Below are positions 63,740 to 64,000 of a stretch of 64,000 nucleotides of DNA, piece by piece. This stretch comes from an uncultured Lachnospiraceae bacterium. Its GTDB lineage: Bacteria > Bacillota > Clostridia > Lachnospirales > Lachnospiraceae. The translations under genes were made by a program, and so were the position numbers. Under the pieces are notes generated by a model. That model searched no databases and was not told the origin of the DNA. It saw only the letters and a list, made by a program, of their open reading frames with translations. Location: NCBI GenBank assembly GCA_949472775.1, contig CASWVG010000001.1, positions 62,001 to 126,000 of the forward strand. The letters are read 5' to 3'. Position 1 is the first letter of the stretch. Each line of letters starts with the position of its first letter.

Positions 63740-64000
63740 TCTTTGCTTCCCTCCGCTTCTTTCCAAAACACTTTATTTTCACACGCTTCCCTGACCAGCA
63801 GATACAGCGCGATATAAAACAGCGAAAAACCGTATATCATATACCGTGACAGGCACATGATCGTGAGCGACGTCGCACACACATTCGCGGCGATAAACAG
63901 TAGCGCCGTTCCCATGACGACCGCCGCCTGAAACCGCCTTTTGACAGCCATCTGCCAAAACAAAAGTCCTGCCGCCAACAGATACAGGAAAAGCGCGGCA
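63736..64000 (-). CDS. C-terminal end of a multi-pass membrane protein (partial, cut by window edge)
   Basis: The frame is open from the window edge to a stop at 63736, giving about 87 residues with two or three hydrophobic helices and a basic tail. The end, LSRYMIYGFSLFYIALYLLVREA, resembles the end of the GT-C-like protein at 5304-6881 (QQRYLVYNFGAFYIAYYLLLREL), so this is probably a paralogue of that family. The true start lies outside the window. It is coupled to the epimerase gene by a 4-bp overlap. Confidence 0.75.
   Translation of the reverse strand, partial: AALFLYLLAAGLLFWQMAVKRRFQAAVVMGTALLFIAANVCATSLTIMCLSRYMIYGFSLFYIALYLLVREACENKVFWKEAEGSKE

Noticed and set aside
1-64000. tRNA, rRNA, CRISPR arrays, transposases, integrases and phage genes
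   Set aside because: Looked for on both strands; none recognised.

Overview
The window is one continuous block of cell-surface glycan genes. All 51 recognisable genes lie on the minus strand, tightly packed with many 4-30 bp overlaps and with no gene-free stretch above about 250 bp. Family content (DUF2304 with GT2, SP_1767-type GT-D, DUF6056, DUF6020, Firmicutes-type Wzx, PglK-like ABC exporters, CotH kinases), GGAGG-type ribosome sites and a moderate GC content with AT-rich intergenic regions point to a member of the Clostridia, most likely a gut Lachnospiraceae. This is inference from content; no rRNA or housekeeping marker is present. No tRNA, rRNA, CRISPR array or insertion sequence was seen.

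Layout, read in the direction of transcription (high to low coordinates). (a) 64000-56168: end of a multi-pass membrane protein, a UDP-GlcNAc C4-epimerase, a sugar-type formyltransferase, three GT4 enzymes and a DUF6020 membrane protein. (b) 56157-49002: a Dlt-like module consisting of an SGNH protein, a DltA-like adenylating enzyme, a second formyltransferase, a carrier protein, an MBOAT acyltransferase and a DUF6056 protein. (c) 48883-41506: a NodB-like deacetylase, two asparagine-synthase-type amidotransferases, a GT4 and a second SGNH protein. (d) 41261-31235: GT2, GT11 fucosyltransferase, ABC flippase, GT11-like, DUF6056, DUF5672, GT17 and a Wzy-like polymerase. (e) 31198-52: a clear sigma-A-type promoter and a terminator-like leader hairpin precede the initiating polyprenyl phosphate sugar phosphotransferase. 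It is followed by GT4, acetyltransferase, two GT2, GT11, pyruvyltransferase (with its own promoter), Wzx, a GH88/105-like hydrolase, a second Wzy, a GT26-GT4 fusion, CotH, GT4, radical SAM, GT4, GT-D, serine-acetyltransferase-like protein, a second ABC flippase, acyltransferase 3, GT-C-like proteins, GT2 with DUF2304, a second CotH, GT4 and GT2.

Together these look like two or more glycan assembly lines: one Wzx/Wzy-dependent pathway led by the PGT at 29652-31064, and one or two PglK-type ABC pathways. They share a large decoration set (fucose, pyruvate ketals, O-acyl and O-acetyl groups, amidated uronic acids, formyl groups, possibly phosphate from CotH). Almost no sugar-nucleotide synthesis genes are present, so GDP-fucose, UDP-uronic acids and aminosugars must come from elsewhere.

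The most interesting candidates are: the discrete adenylation / formyltransferase / carrier / MBOAT / SGNH module at 49002-56157, which could attach an N-formyl-aminoacyl group to a surface glycan; a structured leader with loop-to-ribosome-site complementarity before the Wzy gene at 32458; the promoter plus attenuator-like hairpin before the PGT; and three identical 11-bp sites resembling Spo0A boxes.
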